DNA of 38,979 nucleotides from Komagataeibacter melomenusus (GTDB lineage: Bacteria > Pseudomonadota > Alphaproteobacteria > Acetobacterales > Acetobacteraceae): the NCBI RefSeq assembly GCF_013155395.1, contig NZ_JABJWC010000033.1:1-38979 (forward strand), given 5' to 3'. A program made the translations under genes and the position numbers. The notes below the pieces were generated by a model. It searched no databases. It saw only the letters and a program-made list of their open reading frames with translations, and was not told the origin of the DNA. How positions within the stretch are numbered: position 1 is the first letter of the stretch; every line of letters begins with the position of its first letter. This document shows, in pieces, positions 30,119 through 38,979 of the stretch.

Positions 30119-32614
30119 TCAATGCGTCAATGCAGGTGTTGCAGCCCCTTCGGTGCCCGTGGCCGCCACCGGCTCCGTCCACTCGATCGGCTCCGGCTTT
30201 TCCACCAGTGCCTGGCCAATCACTTCATCCACATGCGACACCGGCAGGATGGTCAGCGCCTCGGTCACCACCGAGGGGATATCCACAAGATCCTTCTCGT
30301 TATCCTTGGGGATGAAGATGGTGCGCAGCCCCGCGCGGTGGGCGGCCAGCAGCTTCTCCTTCAGGCCGCCAATCGGCAGCACACGGCCACGCAGCGTGAT
30401 TTCGCCGGTCATGCCAACGTCGCGCCGCACGGGGATGCCCGTCATCACGCTCACGATCGAGGTCGCCATGGCGATACCGGCCGAAGGACCATCCTTGGGC
30501 GTGGCACCCTCGGGCACATGCACGTGCAGGTCGCGCTTTTCAAACAGGGCCGGGCTGATGCCAAAGGTCACGGCCCGGCTGCGCACATAGGACAATGCTG
30601 CCGCGACACTTTCCTTCATCACGTCACCGAGCTTGCCGGTCAGCTTGATGTTGCCCTTGCCCGGCACCATCACGCTTTCGATGGTCAGGATTTCCCCGCC
30701 CACTTCGGTCCAGGCCAGTCCGGTCACGACTCCGACCATGTCTTCCGACTCGGTCTCACCGTGGCGGAAGCGCTTCACGCCTGCGTATTTCTCAAGGTTC
30801 TCGGCCGTGATCGCCACGGTCTTGGCCTTGCCGGTCACGATCTCGGTCACGGCCTTGCGGGCCAGTGTCGCGATTTCGCGCTCGAGGTTACGCACGCCCG
30901 CCTCACGCGTGTAGCTGCGAATCAGCTCGCGCAGGGCATCATCCGACACCGACCATTCGCCCGGCTTGAGGTTGTTGGCCTCCGTCTGCTTGCCCAGCAG
31001 GTGGCGCTTGGCGATCTCGACCTTCTCATCCTCGGTGTAACCCGACAGGCGGATGATCTCCATGCGGTCCAGCAGCGGCTGGGGCATGTTCAGGCTGTTG
31101 GCGGTGGTGATGAACATCACATCCGACAGGTCATAATCGACCTCCAGATAGTGATCGCCAAAGGTCGAATTCTGCTCGGGGTCCAGCACTTCAAGCAGGG
31201 CGGAGGACGGATCACCCCGCCAGTCGGCACCGAGCTTGTCGATCTCATCCAGCAGGAACAGCGGATTCGAGGTCTTGGCCTTCTTCATGCCCTGGATGAT
31301 CTTGCCGGGCATGGAGCCGATATAGGTGCGGCGGTGGCCACGGATCTCGGCCTCGTCACGCATGCCACCAAGCGACATGCGCACGTACTGCCGCCCCGTC
31401 GCCTTGGCAATGGATTTGGCAAGCGAAGTCTTGCCCACGCCCGGCGGCCCCACAAGGCACAGGATCGGCCCCTTGAGCTTCTGGGCGCGACTCTGCACGG
31501 CCAGGTACTCGATGATGCGTTCCTTGACCTTCTCCAGCCCGTAATGGTCGGTATCGAGCACCTTCTGGGCCTCGGACAGGTCATGGCGGACCTTCGAGCG
31601 CTTCTTCCACGGAATGCCCAGAATCCAGTCGAGATAGTTGCGCACCACCGTCGACTCGGCAGACATCGGGCTCATGCTCCGCAGCTTCTTCAGCTCGGCC
31701 AGGGCCTTTTCGCGTGCTTCCTTGCTCAGCTTGGTCTTGGCGATCTTTTCCTCAAGCTCGGCGGTTTCGTCCTTGCCGTCCTCGCCTTCGCCAAGTTCCT
31801 TCTGGATCGCCTTGAGCTGCTCGTTGAGGTAGTACTCGCGCTGGGTCTTCTCCATCTGCCGCTTGACGCGGTTGCGGATGCGCTTTTCCACCTGCAGCAC
31901 GCCGATCTCGGCTTCCATATGCGCGAAAACCCGCTCCAGGCGCGCATTCACGTCCTGGATCTCGAGGATTTCCTGCTTTTCGGGAATCTTCAGGTTCAGG
32001 TGGCTGGCAATGGTGTCCGCGAGCTTTGACAGGTCATCGATCTGGTTGAGCGAGACCAGCACCTCGGGCGCGATCTTCTTGTTCAGCTTGATGTACTGCT
32101 CGAACTGGCCGATCAGCGTGCGGCCGATGGCCTCGGCTTCCTTGCCGTCGGTTTCCTGCTCGGGCACGTCCTCGATCTCGGCCTCGAAATGGCCATCGAC
32201 CTCGTGCAGCGCGGTGATGTGCGCGCGCCTGCCGCCCTCGACCAGCACCTTGACCGTGCCATCGGGCAGCTTGAGCAGTTGCAGGATGGTCGAGACCGTG
32301 CCGTAGCGATAGATGTCATCGGGCGAGGGGTCATCCTGCGCCGCGTTCTTCTGGGCCACGAGCAGGATCTGCTTGTCGCTGCGCGTCACCGCCTCAAGCG
32401 CGCGGACGGATTTCTCACGCCCCACGAACAGCGGCACGATCATGTGCGGGAAGACGACAATATCGCGCAGGGGCAGCACGGCAATCGTGTCACGCGATGC
32501 GTCATCCTCGGCTTCCTCCACGCCACGCGTGGCGGCGACGGGGGTGCCGGTGGTGTTGTTCTCGGTGGTTTCCGTGCCTTCGGGCACGGGAGTCAGTCTG
32601 TCAGTTTCAGACAT
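30119..32614 (-). CDS. lon: ATP-dependent protease Lon
   Basis: The 831-aa product degrades damaged and short-lived regulatory proteins in the cytosol. The N-terminal substrate domain starts with [22 protein letters not shown], followed by a coiled-coil region rich in KEL and KAREKAL. The AAA module has Walker [10 protein letters not shown] and Walker [12 protein letters not shown]. The protease domain has the catalytic Ser711 ([11 protein letters not shown]) and Lys754 (GGLKEKLL). It is a little longer than the E. coli enzyme because of an acidic, Thr-rich N-terminal extension of about 45 residues and a short C-terminal tail. The ATG at 32614 is preceded by AGGAGG, but 13 bases away with an A7 run between, a wide spacing. 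It sits in the cluster tig-clpP-clpX-lon-hup. Heat-shock control is expected from the family, but no promoter was identified. Confidence 0.98.
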   Translation of the reverse strand: MSETDRLTPVPEGTETTENNTTGTPVAATRGVEEAEDDASRDTIAVLPLRDIVVFPHMIVPLFVGREKSVRALEAVTRSDKQILLVAQKNAAQDDPSPDDIYRYGTVSTILQLLKLPDGTVKVLVEGGRRAHITALHEVDGHFEAEIEDVPEQETDGKEAEAIGRTLIGQFEQYIKLNKKIAPEVLVSLNQIDDLSKLADTIASHLNLKIPEKQEILEIQDVNARLERVFAHMEAEIGVLQVEKRIRNRVKRQMEKTQREYYLNEQLKAIQKELGEGEDGKDETAELEEKIAKTKLSKEAREKALAELKKLRSMSPMSAESTVVRNYLDWILGIPWKKRSKVRHDLSEAQKVLDTDHYGLEKVKERIIEYLAVQSRAQKLKGPILCLVGPPGVGKTSLAKSIAKATGRQYVRMSLGGMRDEAEIRGHRRTYIGSMPGKIIQGMKKAKTSNPLFLLDEIDKLGADWRGDPSSALLEVLDPEQNSTFGDHYLEVDYDLSDVMFITTANSLNMPQPLLDRMEIIRLSGYTEDEKVEIAKRHLLGKQTEANNLKPGEWSVSDDALRELIRSYTREAGVRNLEREIATLARKAVTEIVTGKAKTVAITAENLEKYAGVKRFRHGETESEDMVGVVTGLAWTEVGGEILTIESVMVPGKGNIKLTGKLGDVMKESVAAALSYVRSRAVTFGISPALFEKRDLHVHVPEGATPKDGPSAGIAMATSIVSVMTGIPVRRDVGMTGEITLRGRVLPIGGLKEKLLAAHRAGLRTIFIPKDNEKDLVDIPSVVTEALTILPVSHVDEVIGQALVEKPEPIEWTEPVAATGTEGAATPALTH

Positions 32615-32727
32615 ATTGTTTTTTTGACCTCCTGATGGACGATCCCGGATGGGCACCCAAGCACGTGGCCTGCCCATCCGTTGCGCCGCATATGCGACAA
32701 CCTCACTTCAATGTTGTCACGACGCGC

Positions 32728-32747
32728 CGCCACCACAAGTGGTGGCG
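32728..32747 (-). other. Perfect hairpin between clpX and lon
   Basis: CGCCACCAC (32728-32736) pairs with GTGGTGGCG (32739-32747) around two bases. It lies 28 bases after the clpX stop and has no U-tract. A second, weaker hairpin GACAAC/GTTGTC lies next to it (about 32696-32718). They may end clpX transcripts or protect them. Confidence 0.5.
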
Positions 32748-32774
32748 ACAATTCGGCGTAAAGCGGCCAGACCG

Positions 32775-34034
32775 TCAGGCGGACTGTTCGGCCGGCTGGT
32801 TCTTGCCATACACATAGACGGGCTGCGCCTTGCCCTCGGCCACTTCCTTGTTGACCACCACTTCCTCGACATTCTTCAGGCCGGGAAGCTCGAACATGGT
32901 CGACAGCAGGATACTCTCGAGAATGGCACGCAGGCCACGGGCCCCCGTGCGCCGCGCAATGGCGCGCTGGGCCACCTGGCGCAGCGCATCCTCGGTGAAG
33001 GTGAGTTGCACGTCCTCCATCTGGAACAGGCGGGCATACTGTTTGACGAGCGCGTTCTTGGGCTTGGTCAGGATCTCGATCAGGGCCGCCTCATCAAGAT
33101 CTTCAAGCGTGGCAACCACGGGCAGGCGACCGATGAATTCGGGGATCAGGCCGAATTTCAGCAGGTCCTCGGGCTCCACCTCGCGCAGCACGGCGCCCAT
33201 GCGCCGCTCGTCGGGCGACTGCACATCGGCGCCGAAGCCGATGCCCGAGCCCTTGCCGCGCGCGCTGATGATCTTGTCCAGCCCCGCAAACGCGCCACCG
33301 CAGATGAACAGCATGTTGGTGGTGTCAACTTGCAGGAATTCCTGCTGCGGGTGCTTGCGCCCGCCCTGCGGCGGCACGGAGGCCACGGTGCCTTCCATGA
33401 TCTTGAGCAGGGCCTGCTGCACGCCCTCGCCGCTCACGTCGCGCGTAATCGAGGGGTTGTCCGACTTGCGCGAGATCTTGTCGATCTCGTCGATATAGAC
33501 AATGCCGCGCTGGGCCTTCTCCACATTGTAGTCGGCTGCCTGCAGGAGCTTGAGGATGATGTTCTCCACATCCTCGCCCACGTAGCCTGCTTCGGTCAGG
33601 GTGGTGGCGTCAGCCATGGTGAAGGGCACGTCGAGGATGCGGGCGAGCGTCTGGGCCAGCAGGGTCTTGCCCGAGCCGGTGGGGCCGATGAGCATGATGT
33701 TGGATTTTGCAATCTCGACATCATTGTTCTTCTGGGCGTGGGCGAGGCGCTTGTAGTGGTTGTGCACCGCCACCGACAGCACCTTCTTCGCATGCCCCTG
33801 CCCGATGACGTAATCATCAAGGATCTTGCAGATTTCACGCGGCGTAGGCACCCCGTCGCGCGACTTGACCAGATGCGTCTTATGCTCCTCGCGGATGATA
33901 TCCATGCACAATTCGACGCATTCATCGCAAATGAACACGGTGGGACCGGCGATCAGTTTGCGGACCTCGTGCTGCGACTTGCCGCAGAACGAGCAGTAAA
34001 GCGTATTTTTGGAATCGCCGGATTTGTTATTCAT
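32775..34034 (-). CDS. clpX: ATP-dependent Clp protease ATP-binding subunit ClpX
   Basis: The 419-aa product is the AAA+ unfoldase that feeds tagged proteins to ClpP. The N-terminal zinc-binding domain has CSFCGK and CDECVELC. Walker A is GPTGSGKT and Walker B is [10 protein letters not shown]. The pore loop GYVGEDVE, the RKH loop ([10 protein letters not shown]) and the IGF loop for ClpP docking (GIGFGADV) are present. The C-terminal small domain includes [12 protein letters not shown] with sensor 2. The ATG at 34034 is followed by the typical [18 protein letters not shown]. It stands 134 bases after clpP, with no clear terminator between, so co-transcription is likely. Length is typical. 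Confidence 0.98.
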   Translation of the reverse strand: MNNKSGDSKNTLYCSFCGKSQHEVRKLIAGPTVFICDECVELCMDIIREEHKTHLVKSRDGVPTPREICKILDDYVIGQGHAKKVLSVAVHNHYKRLAHAQKNNDVEIAKSNIMLIGPTGSGKTLLAQTLARILDVPFTMADATTLTEAGYVGEDVENIILKLLQAADYNVEKAQRGIVYIDEIDKISRKSDNPSITRDVSGEGVQQALLKIMEGTVASVPPQGGRKHPQQEFLQVDTTNMLFICGGAFAGLDKIISARGKGSGIGFGADVQSPDERRMGAVLREVEPEDLLKFGLIPEFIGRLPVVATLEDLDEAALIEILTKPKNALVKQYARLFQMEDVQLTFTEDALRQVAQRAIARRTGARGLRAILESILLSTMFELPGLKNVEEVVVNKEVAEGKAQPVYVYGKNQPAEQSA

Positions 34035-34168
34035 AACCGCTCCTATTCCCGCTCAGGGGAACTTCTCCATACCTTGCGACCGGGCGAAGAACGCTGCCCG
34101 GACCGCCGCAGGCCACCCTTCCCCACCGGGGCCGGGGGCACGCCTGCGAACGCGCCCCCTCATGCAGA

Positions 34169-34810
34169 TTACTCTGCAGGTTTTGATGCAACGTTACGAC
34201 GGACCACTTCATCCACAATGCCGAATGCCTGCGCCTCTTCGGCGGACATGTAGCTGTCACGCTCCAGCTTCTGCTCGATCTCCTCGAGCGTGCGGCCGGT
34301 GTGCTCCTTGTAGATCTCGTTCAGGCGCTGGCGGATGGTCAGGATTTCCTGCGCCTGGATCTCGATATCGCTGGCCTGGCCCTGCGCCCCGCCCGAAGGC
34401 TGGTGCACCATGACGCGTGAATTGGGCAGCGCGAATCGCCGCCCCTTCTCGCCACCGGCCAGCAGCAGCGACCCCATCGAGGCCGCCTGCCCGATGCACA
34501 CCGTGCTGACGGGGCAGCGGATGTACTGCATGGTGTCGTAGATGGCGAGCCCGGCCGACACCACGCCGCCGGGGCTGTTGATGTAGAACGAGATTTCCTT
34601 GCTGGGGTTCACGCTTTCCAGATAAAGCAGCTGCGCGGAAACCAGCGCCGAGACCTGATCATAGACCGGCCCGGTGAGAAAGATGATCCGTTCCTGCAGA
34701 AGGCGGGAATAGATGTCGAATGCCCGTTCCCCGCGGGAGGTCTGCTCGACCACCATCGGTACCAGAGCGTTATTGAAGATCTCTACGGGATCCCGATCCC
34801 TCATAGCCAT
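34169..34810 (-). CDS. clpP: ATP-dependent Clp protease proteolytic subunit ClpP
   Basis: The 213-aa product forms the tetradecameric serine protease chamber used with ClpX. The triad is visible: Ser111 in [10 protein letters not shown], His136 in [10 protein letters not shown] and Asp185 in [12 protein letters not shown]. The ATG at 34810 ([13 protein letters not shown]) has AGGA eight bases upstream; an ATG two codons later and a TTG at 34831 are alternatives. A short propeptide before the conserved [19 protein letters not shown] is expected to be cleaved. The promoter should lie between the tig terminator at 35009 and 34811, or transcription continues from tig. Confidence 0.97.
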   Translation of the reverse strand: MAMRDRDPVEIFNNALVPMVVEQTSRGERAFDIYSRLLQERIIFLTGPVYDQVSALVSAQLLYLESVNPSKEISFYINSPGGVVSAGLAIYDTMQYIRCPVSTVCIGQAASMGSLLLAGGEKGRRFALPNSRVMVHQPSGGAQGQASDIEIQAQEILTIRQRLNEIYKEHTGRTLEEIEQKLERDSYMSAEEAQAFGIVDEVVRRNVASKPAE

Positions 34811-35008
34811 ATTCCCGATCCTGAAAAGCAAGGCCCCGTTCCACGTCGCGCGCCCGGTGCAGGAGGCACGGACAGCGCGGGCGCAGCCGGACCCTTCCCG
34901 GTTACTTATGACAAAATAGAGACAAACACGCCAGATACCACCCCACCCCTGTCATTTTGCCAGGAACGGGCTGCACAATCCGCACGCATTCACCTGTCCA
35001 CAAACACT

Positions 35009-35042
35009 TGCGGCGCGCGGAAGTCCCCTTCCGCGCGCCGCA
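35009..35042 (-). terminator. Long perfect hairpin after tig
   Basis: Fifteen bases at 35009-35023 (TGCGGCGCGCGGAAG) match the reverse complement at 35028-35042 without error around a TCCC loop. It lies 26 bases beyond the tig stop. The minus-strand tail (AGTGTTTGTGG) is only mildly U-rich, so it may slow rather than stop RNA polymerase. Confidence 0.6.
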
Positions 35043-35068
35043 GGCGTTACCTATGCCGCCAGAGCGGA

Positions 35069-36406
35069 TCAGACGTCAGCTTCCGGCATTTCGGCCAGTT
35101 CTTCCGGCGTCACGACCTTATCCTCGACCTTGGCCAGCTCGACGATGTAGTCGATGACCTTGTTCTCGAAGATCGGGCCACGCAGGCCATCGATCGCCTG
35201 CGGGTTCTTGCCGAAATATTCGAACACGGCCTGTTCCTGGCCCGGGTAGCGCGCGGCTTCGGCCCGGACGGCGTGCACGATTTCTTCCTGCGTCACGGTG
35301 ATGTTGTTCACACGACCGATCTCGGCAAGCAGCAGGCCAAGCTTCACGCGGCGCTCGGCAATCTTGCGATAGTCCGCGCGCAGGGTGTCCTCGTCCTTGT
35401 CCTTGTCTTCCTCATCGAGGCGACCGGCCTTGCGGTCTTCCTCGATGCGGGCCCAGATCTGGCTGAACTCGGCATCGACCATGCCCGGAGGCGCCTGGAA
35501 GTCGGTCTTTTCAGCCAGCTTGTCGAGCAGCTCGCGCTTGAGGCGCAGGCGGGAAAGCTGGTCGTATTCCTGCGTGACCTGCTGCGTGATCAGCTCGCGC
35601 ACCTGCTCGAGGCCCTCGAAGCCGAGCTTCTTGGCCAGCTCGTCGTCGATCTTGGCTTCGACCGGGCGCTTGAGTTCCTTGACCTTGATGTCGAAGGTGG
35701 CTTCCTTGCCCGCAAGGTGCTCCGCGCCGTAATCGGCGGGGAAGGTGACGGTGATCACTTTTTCTTCACCGGCCTTCATGCCCACGATCTGCTCGGCAAA
35801 ACCGGGGATGAAGCCGGCACCACCGAGTTCGACGTTCACGTCGTCAGCGGAACCGCCTTCAAAGGCCGTGCCGTCAACCTTGCCCACGAAGTCCACGCTC
35901 ACCACGTCGCCATCGGCAGCGGGGCGGTCTTCCTCGACCTTCTCGAACTCGCGCTGGCGGCTCGCGATCTCCTTGAGCGCCTTGTCCACCGTCTCGGCAT
36001 TCACCTCGGACTTGAGGCGCACGAGCGACAGGGTGGACAGGTCGGGAATGGTGATCTCGGGCAGGATCTCGAACTCGACCGTGAACTTCAGGTCTTCCTT
36101 GCTGCCCGGCTCGCTGCCGGAAACGAGGTCAACCTTCGGCTGCATGGCAGGGCGCAGGCCGCGCTCGTCAAGCAGGGTGCGGGTCGCGTCGCTGACGACC
36201 TGCTCCATCACCTCACCCTGCACGGATTCGCCAAAACGCTGCTGCAGGATGCTCATCGGCACCTTGCCCGGGCGGAAACCCGGCAGCTTCATGGACTGTC
36301 CAACTTCTTTCAGGCGCGCGGTGCGCTTGCTCTCGATTTCTGCTGCGGGCACCGTAACGGTGAAACCGCGCTTCAGGCCATCGGAAAGCGTTTCAGTAAC
36401 CTGCAT
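35069..36406 (-). CDS. tig: Trigger factor (ribosome-bound chaperone, prolyl isomerase)
   Basis: The 445-aa product binds nascent chains at the ribosome exit. The N-terminal ribosome-binding domain ends in the signature GFRPGKVP near residue 45, within MKLPGFRPGKVPMSI. The FKBP-type prolyl-isomerase domain spans about 150-245 (GDVVSVDFVGKVDGTAF, ELGGAGFIPGFAEQIVGMKAGEEK). A long helical C-terminal chaperone domain follows. I prefer the ATG at 36406 because homologues start MQVTETLSDGLKR. An in-frame ATG at 36418 has GAGAGG directly against it, which is too close for it but 12 bases from the chosen one. The acidic tail ends PEADV. It precedes clpP and clpX in the conserved order. Confidence 0.96.
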   Translation of the reverse strand: MQVTETLSDGLKRGFTVTVPAAEIESKRTARLKEVGQSMKLPGFRPGKVPMSILQQRFGESVQGEVMEQVVSDATRTLLDERGLRPAMQPKVDLVSGSEPGSKEDLKFTVEFEILPEITIPDLSTLSLVRLKSEVNAETVDKALKEIASRQREFEKVEEDRPAADGDVVSVDFVGKVDGTAFEGGSADDVNVELGGAGFIPGFAEQIVGMKAGEEKVITVTFPADYGAEHLAGKEATFDIKVKELKRPVEAKIDDELAKKLGFEGLEQVRELITQQVTQEYDQLSRLRLKRELLDKLAEKTDFQAPPGMVDAEFSQIWARIEEDRKAGRLDEEDKDKDEDTLRADYRKIAERRVKLGLLLAEIGRVNNITVTQEEIVHAVRAEAARYPGQEQAVFEYFGKNPQAIDGLRGPIFENKVIDYIVELAKVEDKVVTPEELAEMPEADV

Positions 36407-36503
36407 CTGCCAGGCCATCCTCTCGGTCAGAACGTGTCAAAGAACGCAAGAGGCCGGTTGGGGCCACCACGTCTGCTCGCATAACGCGACTTGCCGGGAT
36501 CAT

Positions 36504-36588
<85 letters not shown>

Positions 36589-36669
36589 ACAGTGCCCAGC
36601 CTGTAAGCGCGCGGCTTTAGCGCACCACAGGCCATGGGGCAAGATGCGAAGGGAAAAGGATTGGGCTTT

Positions 36670-38133
36670 TCAGCCGAAAACTTTTTTCGCCAGCCCCTCC
36701 GCCCGGTGGCGCGCCGTGCCGACGTGGCGGTCAAAATCCTCGGCCAGTGGCCATTGCCCCGCATGCAGCGCCGCATCGCCATGCAGCCAGACGCCCGCGC
36801 AGGCCGCCTCCCACGCAGGCATGCCGGCGGCGAGCATGGCGGCGATGATGCCGGTCAGCGTATCGCCCGAGCCTGCCGTGCCCAGCATGGGGGTGGCGTG
36901 GTCATTGATCGCAACCCGGCCATCGGGGGCAGCGATGATGGTATCCGGCCCCTTGAGCACCGTCACGGCCCCCGTGCCCGCCGCCGCCGCACGCGCGGCC
37001 TCCACCCGGTCGGCACCCGGCGTGCCGAACACGCGCGAGAACTCGCCGATATGCGGCGTGATGATGGCGGCCCCCTTCAGCCGCCCGGGGTGGCCTGCCG
37101 CCATACTGAAGGCCCCGGCATCGGCAATCACCGCCCGTCCTGCCGCCACCAGGGCCGGAAAGACCGCCGCCACCTCCGCCACCGACAGGCCGGGGCCGCA
37201 CACCCATACATGGCGGCGTTTATCTTGCAGCAGGGTTTCCAGCGGGTCGGAATCCACGATCAGGCCGGCAGGCGCGGTCATGCGGTAAACCTCGGCACTG
37301 TCCCCTGCGGCGAGGCGCACCAGCCCCGCCCCTGCCGCCCGCGCGCCCGCGGCGGAAAGCCGGGCCGCACCCGGCATCTCGCGCCCGCCGCAGATGCTGA
37401 CCACGCCACGGCTGTATTTATAGGAACTGACCGTGCAGGGCGGCGTGCGCCACAGGCCGGGCTCATTGCGCCATGTGCGAATCGCCACACTTCCGAGCGC
37501 GGATTCGGGAATGCCGATATCGGCCAGCACCATGCGCCCGCACAGCGTGCGGCCGGGCAGCAGCAGGTGGCCGGGCTTGAGGCGGCAGAAGGTGACCGTC
37601 ATCTCCGCCTGCGCCGCACCGCCACACACGCCCCCCGTCGCCCCATCCACGCCGCTGGGCATGTCGATGGCCACGATGCGCTGCGCCGCCTCGAGCACGG
37701 CCACCACCTCGGGCGCCACATCGCGGCTCAGCCCCGCGCCGAACACCCCGTCCACCACCAGGTCGAAGGCGGCCGCACTTTCAGGGGTAAACGGCACCAT
37801 CGGCCCGCGCCACAAGGCGGCGGCAGCCGCTTCATCCCCGCCGGGGCGCGGGGCGGCGAGGCGTGCCACCGAAACCGGCCAGCCCTGCTCGGCCAGCCTG
37901 CGGGCAGCCACGTAGCCATCACCGCCATTATTGCCTGGCCCGCACAGCACCAGCACCCGGCACGGGCGCATGTGCTGGCGTATGGCGCGCGCCACCGCGC
38001 GGCCTGCGTTTTCCATAAGCGTCGAGACCGGCACGCTGCGGGCGGCAGCGGTGTCGACCTGGCCCATCTGTGCTGGCGTGGGCAGCACGAGGCGGCTGGC
38101 CTGATGGGCGTGCATCTGTTCGTTGGCGGGCAT
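36670..38133 (-). CDS. nnr: Bifunctional NAD(P)H-hydrate repair enzyme (epimerase and ADP/ATP-dependent dehydratase)
   Basis: The 487-aa product repairs damaged NAD(P)H. The N-terminal YjeF_N domain (about 20-210) epimerises the hydrate; it contains VLVLCGPGNNGGDGYVAARRL and the later VVDGVFGAGLSR and IDMPSGVDG motifs. The C-terminal YjeF_C kinase-like domain (about 215-487) dehydrates the S-form: KYSRGVVSICGG, ITPHIGEFSRVFG, VTVLKGPDTIIA and the nucleotide-binding GTAGSGDTLTGIIA are visible. The ATG at 38133 has an AAAGGGAAAAG purine run upstream. The frame extends to 38202, but that part is not conserved. The gene is divergent from the CopD-like gene and should share the 136-base promoter region. 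The length is normal. Confidence 0.95.
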   Translation of the reverse strand: MPANEQMHAHQASRLVLPTPAQMGQVDTAAARSVPVSTLMENAGRAVARAIRQHMRPCRVLVLCGPGNNGGDGYVAARRLAEQGWPVSVARLAAPRPGGDEAAAAALWRGPMVPFTPESAAAFDLVVDGVFGAGLSRDVAPEVVAVLEAAQRIVAIDMPSGVDGATGGVCGGAAQAEMTVTFCRLKPGHLLLPGRTLCGRMVLADIGIPESALGSVAIRTWRNEPGLWRTPPCTVSSYKYSRGVVSICGGREMPGAARLSAAGARAAGAGLVRLAAGDSAEVYRMTAPAGLIVDSDPLETLLQDKRRHVWVCGPGLSVAEVAAVFPALVAAGRAVIADAGAFSMAAGHPGRLKGAAIITPHIGEFSRVFGTPGADRVEAARAAAAGTGAVTVLKGPDTIIAAPDGRVAINDHATPMLGTAGSGDTLTGIIAAMLAAGMPAWEAACAGVWLHGDAALHAGQWPLAEDFDRHVGTARHRAEGLAKKVFG

Positions 38134-38269
38134 GTTCTTTTCCCTTTCCCGGCAATTGGCTGCCGCACTGGCCTTGCACATGATACAGGAATGAGGAAAC
38201 AAGCATCCCGCATCCTGCTTTATGGCAGGTGCGCGTTTTCCTTATTCCTTATCCCCGCAAGGAGGCTTC

Positions 38270-38722
38270 ATGTCCCTTTCCATTGTCTGGAGCCTTGTGC
38301 TCGCACTCCATATTACAGGCATGGCGGCCTGGGTTGGCGGCATGATGTATGCGGCCTTCGTGCTCAAGCCCAGCCTCGGCCTGCTCGATGCAACGCAGCG
38401 CGCCTCGGTGCACCTGCAGACGCTGAACCGCTTTTTCCGCATCGTGTGGCACACCATGCCCATGGTGCTCGTGAGCGGCTGGCTCATGATCTGGCATGAG
38501 GGCGGGTTTGCGGTCGTGCCGTGGCAGATCAACCTCATGCAGCTGTTCGGGCTGATCATGGCGGGCGTGTTCGCGCGCATCTATTTCGGCCCCTACCAGA
38601 AGGCCCGCCGCGCCCTGCGCCCGCAGCCGGGGCAGTTCGACTCGATCCGCTCGCTGGTGCTGCTCAACACGGGAATCGGCATCCTGACCATCATCACCGC
38701 CTGCCTGGCCCATCCTTTCTGA
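38270..38722 (+). CDS. CopD/HemJ-like small integral membrane protein
   Basis: The 150-aa product has four membrane helices. The first, SLVLALHITGMAAWVGGMMYAAFV, contains the His and the AWxGGMxY pattern shared by the CopD and HemJ families. The second helix begins RIVWHTMPMVLVSGWLMIWH and has a second His pair. The third is INLMQLFGLIMAGVFARIYF, and the fourth is near SLVLLNTGIGILTIITAC. The histidines on both sides would suit heme or copper binding, but the function cannot be told. The ATG at 38270 follows AAGGAGG with a spacing of four to five. A TTG/ATG extension to 38222 is not supported. It is divergent from the NAD(P)H-hydrate repair gene. Confidence 0.8.
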   Translation: MSLSIVWSLVLALHITGMAAWVGGMMYAAFVLKPSLGLLDATQRASVHLQTLNRFFRIVWHTMPMVLVSGWLMIWHEGGFAVVPWQINLMQLFGLIMAGVFARIYFGPYQKARRALRPQPGQFDSIRSLVLLNTGIGILTIITACLAHPF

Positions 38723-38728
38723 AAATGT

Positions 38729-38748
38729 GGGGCGTAACCTCACGCCCC
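38729..38748 (+). terminator. Weak terminator-like hairpin after the CopD-like gene
   Basis: GGGGCGT (38729-38735) pairs with ACGCCCC (38742-38748) around six bases, starting seven bases after the stop. The tail CCTTGATTTCC is poor in T. In the following 230 bases to the window edge I see only short hairpins (around 38835-38850) and no gene. Confidence 0.4.
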
Positions 38749-38979
38749 CTTGATTTCCATTGAAAATCTCGATACGCACAGGGATTGTGGCGCTTTGAGG
38801 GGTCTCTACCCCGTCGCGTGTCACACTCCCCTTCCCTGCATTGCTGCAGGTACATCAGGGACGGCAGCCTGATACAGCGCGACACGGTGGCAATCGGACG
38901 GGGCCATATTCATCTGCTGATACGTTCGAGAGTAATTTGAGCGCCAAAAAAACGTCCCCCGCCCCGACCCGTTCCGCAA

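Overview
This is a G+C-rich chromosomal window from an alphaproteobacterium, most probably an acetic acid bacterium (Acetobacteraceae, Komagataeibacter/Gluconacetobacter-like). Supporting points are the complete-looking alphaproteobacterial order tig-clpP-clpX-lon-hup-tRNA-nuo, the short (440 aa) prolyl-tRNA synthetase, RNase J next to birA, the LolD Walker A variant, and an intergenic palindromic repeat of a kind I associate with Komagataeibacter from memory. The genus is inference; the class is well supported. Almost everything is core metabolism or housekeeping, and nearly all genes lie on the minus strand, so each operon reads from right to left.

Left part (1-16 kb): the edge cuts a minus-strand gene for a putative membrane protein. 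Then come an RhlE-type DEAD-box RNA helicase with a long Gly/Arg tail and a structured leader, and the methionine genes metX-metW followed by a small nitroreductase. DNA polymerase III alpha (dnaE) is next, then two convergent, A+T-richer genes of unknown function (8.4-9.5 kb) that look like an acquired insertion between dnaE and lolD. The run ends with the lipoprotein-release genes lolC-lolD, proS, rnj (RNase J) and birA. A composite palindrome able to form a three-way junction lies downstream of rnj.

Middle part (16-29 kb): a respiratory complex I operon reads nuoA-B-C-D-E-F-G-H-I-J-K-L-N, then birA. Genes overlap or are separated by a few bases, except for a 78-base gap before nuoJ. The striking point is that nuoM is absent: nuoL is followed after 25 bases by nuoN. 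A seven-codon frame (six codons plus stop) in this gap ends on the nuoN start codon and could be either a deletion scar or a coincidence.

Right part (29-39 kb): tRNA-Val and tRNA-Asp, HU, and the protein-quality-control cluster lon, clpX, clpP, tig are on the minus strand, preceded by tRNA-Leu(UAG). Next come the bifunctional NAD(P)H-hydrate repair enzyme gene (minus strand) and a divergent small CopD/HemJ-like membrane protein gene (plus strand).

I saw no CRISPR array, insertion sequence, prophage or defence island. The candidates for something new are the nuoM-less complex I operon, the leader of the helicase gene, the two unknown genes at 8.4-9.5 kb, and the intergenic three-way-junction repeat.
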